From NCBI GenBank assembly GCA_029977045.1, contig JAPOLP010000270.1:1-7197 (forward strand): 7,197 nucleotides of DNA, in the 5' to 3' direction. The translations under genes and the position numbers were made by a program. The notes under the pieces are model-generated. The model searched no databases and was not told the origin of the DNA. It worked only from the letters and a program-made list of their open reading frames with translations. Source of the stretch: Planctomycetota bacterium. Lineage in GTDB: Bacteria > Planctomycetota > Planctomycetia > Planctomycetales > Planctomycetaceae. Positions 6,142 to 7,197 of the stretch are shown in pieces. The stretch's first letter is position 1, and every line of letters starts with the position of its first letter.

Positions 6142-6235
6142 TCGCCGCGAAGCGGCGGCAGAACATAGCCGTGGGCGTCAGCTCACGGACTCGAATCTTG
6201 CCCCTGATTCTGAGCCGCGAAGCGGCGACAGAGCC
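6142..6235. repeat. Palindromic repeat element with three hairpins
   Basis: A 19-bp unit GCCGCGAAGCGGCGRCAGA occurs twice in direct orientation, at 6144-6162 and 6214-6232, with one mismatch (G6158/A6228) and a 70-bp period. Each copy forms a tight stem closed by a GAA loop; the first is CGCCGC-GAA-GCGGCG at 6143-6157. Between them CCGTGGGC-GTCA-GCTCACGG (6169-6188) forms an 8-bp stem with one G-U pair. The order hairpin, CAGAACATAG, second hairpin resembles short dispersed palindromic repeats that I associate with planctomycete intergenic regions (from memory, not searched). Its end lies about 30 nt upstream of the pectate lyase ATG, so it would fall in that gene's promoter or leader. Confidence 0.65.
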
Positions 6236-6261
6236 ACACTTTTCGGAATCCGGAACCCGAT

Positions 6262-7197
6262 ATGAGACCGACTGCTTCTCCCCTCGCGAGGGGCATTCTC
6301 GCATTGCTGGTTTCGTTGATAGCGAGCCATCGACCGGCGACCGCCGCTGATCCCGTCTCACATGAGCAGGCTCAGCAGACTCTGCGGAAGGCCGTGGGTT
6401 TCTTCAGAGACGACGTTTCGGCGTCGGGTGCGTACCTCTGGCAGTACAGCTCCGATCTGAAGCTGCGCGAGGGCGAGAACGGAGCGACTGCCACGCAGGC
6501 CTGGGTGCAGCCTCCGGGAACGCCGACTGTCGGCGAGGCACTTCTCGAAGCGTACCTGCTTTGTGGCGAGCCCGTTCTGCTGGACGCGGCAAAGGCCGCC
6601 GGGCACGCGCTCGCGCAGACACAGCTTGTCTCGGGCGGCTGGGACTACCGGCTCGAATTCGACGCGAAGGAACGTTCCGACTGGCAGTTTCTGGTCGATG
6701 TGAAGGCCGGCGAAAGGCGGTCATCGAAGGCGAAGAACGTCACGACGCTCGACGACGACAACACTCAGTCGGCGCTGCGGTTCCTGATGAAGCTCGACAC
6801 GGTGCTCGAACGCCACGACCAGGCGATCCACTCCTGCGTTAACTACGCGCTGGCGTCGCTGTTGAAAGCTCAGTACCCCAACGGAGCCTGGCCGCAGCGT
6901 TTTTCCGAGTCGCCGAATCCGGATGACTTCCCCGTGCTGAAGGCGTCGTATCCGGAAACCTGGCCGCGCGAGTATCCGAAGCTCGATTACCGCAGCTACT
7001 ACACGTTCAACGACGACACGATCGCCGACCTGATCGACACGATGTTTCTGGCGGCGGAACTGTACGAAGGACCGCAGTACGCGGCGGCGGCCGAGCGGGC
7101 CGGCGACTTCATCATCCTCGCCCAGATGCCCGAACCGCAGCCTGCCTGGGCTCAGCAGTACAACGCGAACATGCAACCCGCCTGGGCACGGCGCTTC
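6262..7197 (+). CDS. Secreted pectate lyase, family 10 type, truncated by window end
   Basis: The frame is open from ATG 6262 through the right edge (312 codons seen, no stop), so the C-terminus is missing. Residues 1-29 look like a Sec signal peptide: R2 and R10, the hydrophobic stretch GILALLVSLIA, then ATAA before DPV with a likely cleavage near 28-29. The mature part is helical and matches the Pec_lyase (PF09492, PL10) pattern: SGGWDYRLEF, TTLDDDNTQSALRFLM, LLKAQYPNGAWPQRF, and YYTFNDDTIADLIDTMF; the QYPNGAWPQ and TFNDD segments are the most telling. Family members cleave polygalacturonate by beta-elimination with calcium. The catalytic Arg of the family would lie beyond the window, so activity cannot be confirmed. 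A weak GGAA lies 6 nt before the ATG, and an in-frame TGA at 6211 excludes a start further upstream. It is divergent from rpe. Some relatives in planctomycetes are uncharacterised, so substrate is inferred. Confidence 0.85.
   Translation, partial: MRPTASPLARGILALLVSLIASHRPATAADPVSHEQAQQTLRKAVGFFRDDVSASGAYLWQYSSDLKLREGENGATATQAWVQPPGTPTVGEALLEAYLLCGEPVLLDAAKAAGHALAQTQLVSGGWDYRLEFDAKERSDWQFLVDVKAGERRSSKAKNVTTLDDDNTQSALRFLMKLDTVLERHDQAIHSCVNYALASLLKAQYPNGAWPQRFSESPNPDDFPVLKASYPETWPREYPKLDYRSYYTFNDDTIADLIDTMFLAAELYEGPQYAAAAERAGDFIILAQMPEPQPAWAQQYNANMQPAWARRF

Larger units (their letters stand above)
5946..6261. other. Divergent intergenic region between rpe and pectate lyase
   Basis: A 316-bp region between the chosen rpe start and the pectate lyase start. 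The rpe-proximal half stays open in the rpe frame but its translation resembles nothing I recognise and is Pro/Gly/Ser-mixed, so I treat it as non-coding leader. It holds a weak candidate promoter for rpe at 6012-6040. The distal half (6142-6235) is occupied by a palindromic repeat element. I see no convincing promoter for the pectate lyase gene and no other small gene. Confidence 0.6.

Overview
The window looks like chromosomal DNA of a planctomycete (class Planctomycetia by inference). Three things point there: the DUF1553/DUF1501 gene pair that is expanded in that phylum, a eukaryotic-type Ser/Thr kinase embedded in a housekeeping cluster, and near absence of Shine-Dalgarno sites. The DNA is GC-rich throughout. 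I see no insertion sequence, phage gene, CRISPR array, tRNA or rRNA, and every gene reads cleanly with no frameshift.

Layout. (1) Positions 1-1714, plus strand: the 3' end of a DUF1553 (PSD1-type) gene, then, 2 nt later, a complete DUF1501 gene with a Tat-like N-terminus. (2) 1715-1778: a short convergent intergenic region with two hairpins and a competing alternative pairing, probably a shared terminator. (3) 1779-5945, minus strand: five co-oriented genes, read in the order rpe (ribulose-phosphate 3-epimerase), a histidine-phosphatase-fold protein without its catalytic histidines, accD (acetyl-CoA carboxylase beta subunit), a Ser/Thr kinase, and purN (GAR formyltransferase). The gaps between them are about 93, 87, 170 and 28 bp (7 bp if purN starts at its upstream TTG). 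The 170-bp gap holds an imperfect inverted repeat built on four CGCAAAG heptamers. (4) 5946-6261: a divergent intergenic region with a weak candidate promoter for rpe and a palindromic repeat element. (5) 6262 to the right edge, plus strand: a secreted family-10 pectate lyase, cut off by the window end.

How they fit together. rpe, accD and purN supply pentose phosphates, malonyl-CoA and purines, so the minus-strand cluster is a growth and central-metabolism set. The kinase and the degenerate phosphatase-fold protein are the candidate regulatory members, but no substrate can be read from the sequence. The DUF1553/DUF1501 pair and the pectate lyase are flanking exported proteins, consistent with polysaccharide degradation. 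I do not find a convincing new multi-gene system. The most interesting items are the active-site-less phosphatase-fold protein, the kinase with Cys in place of the catalytic-loop Lys, and the three structured intergenic regions.
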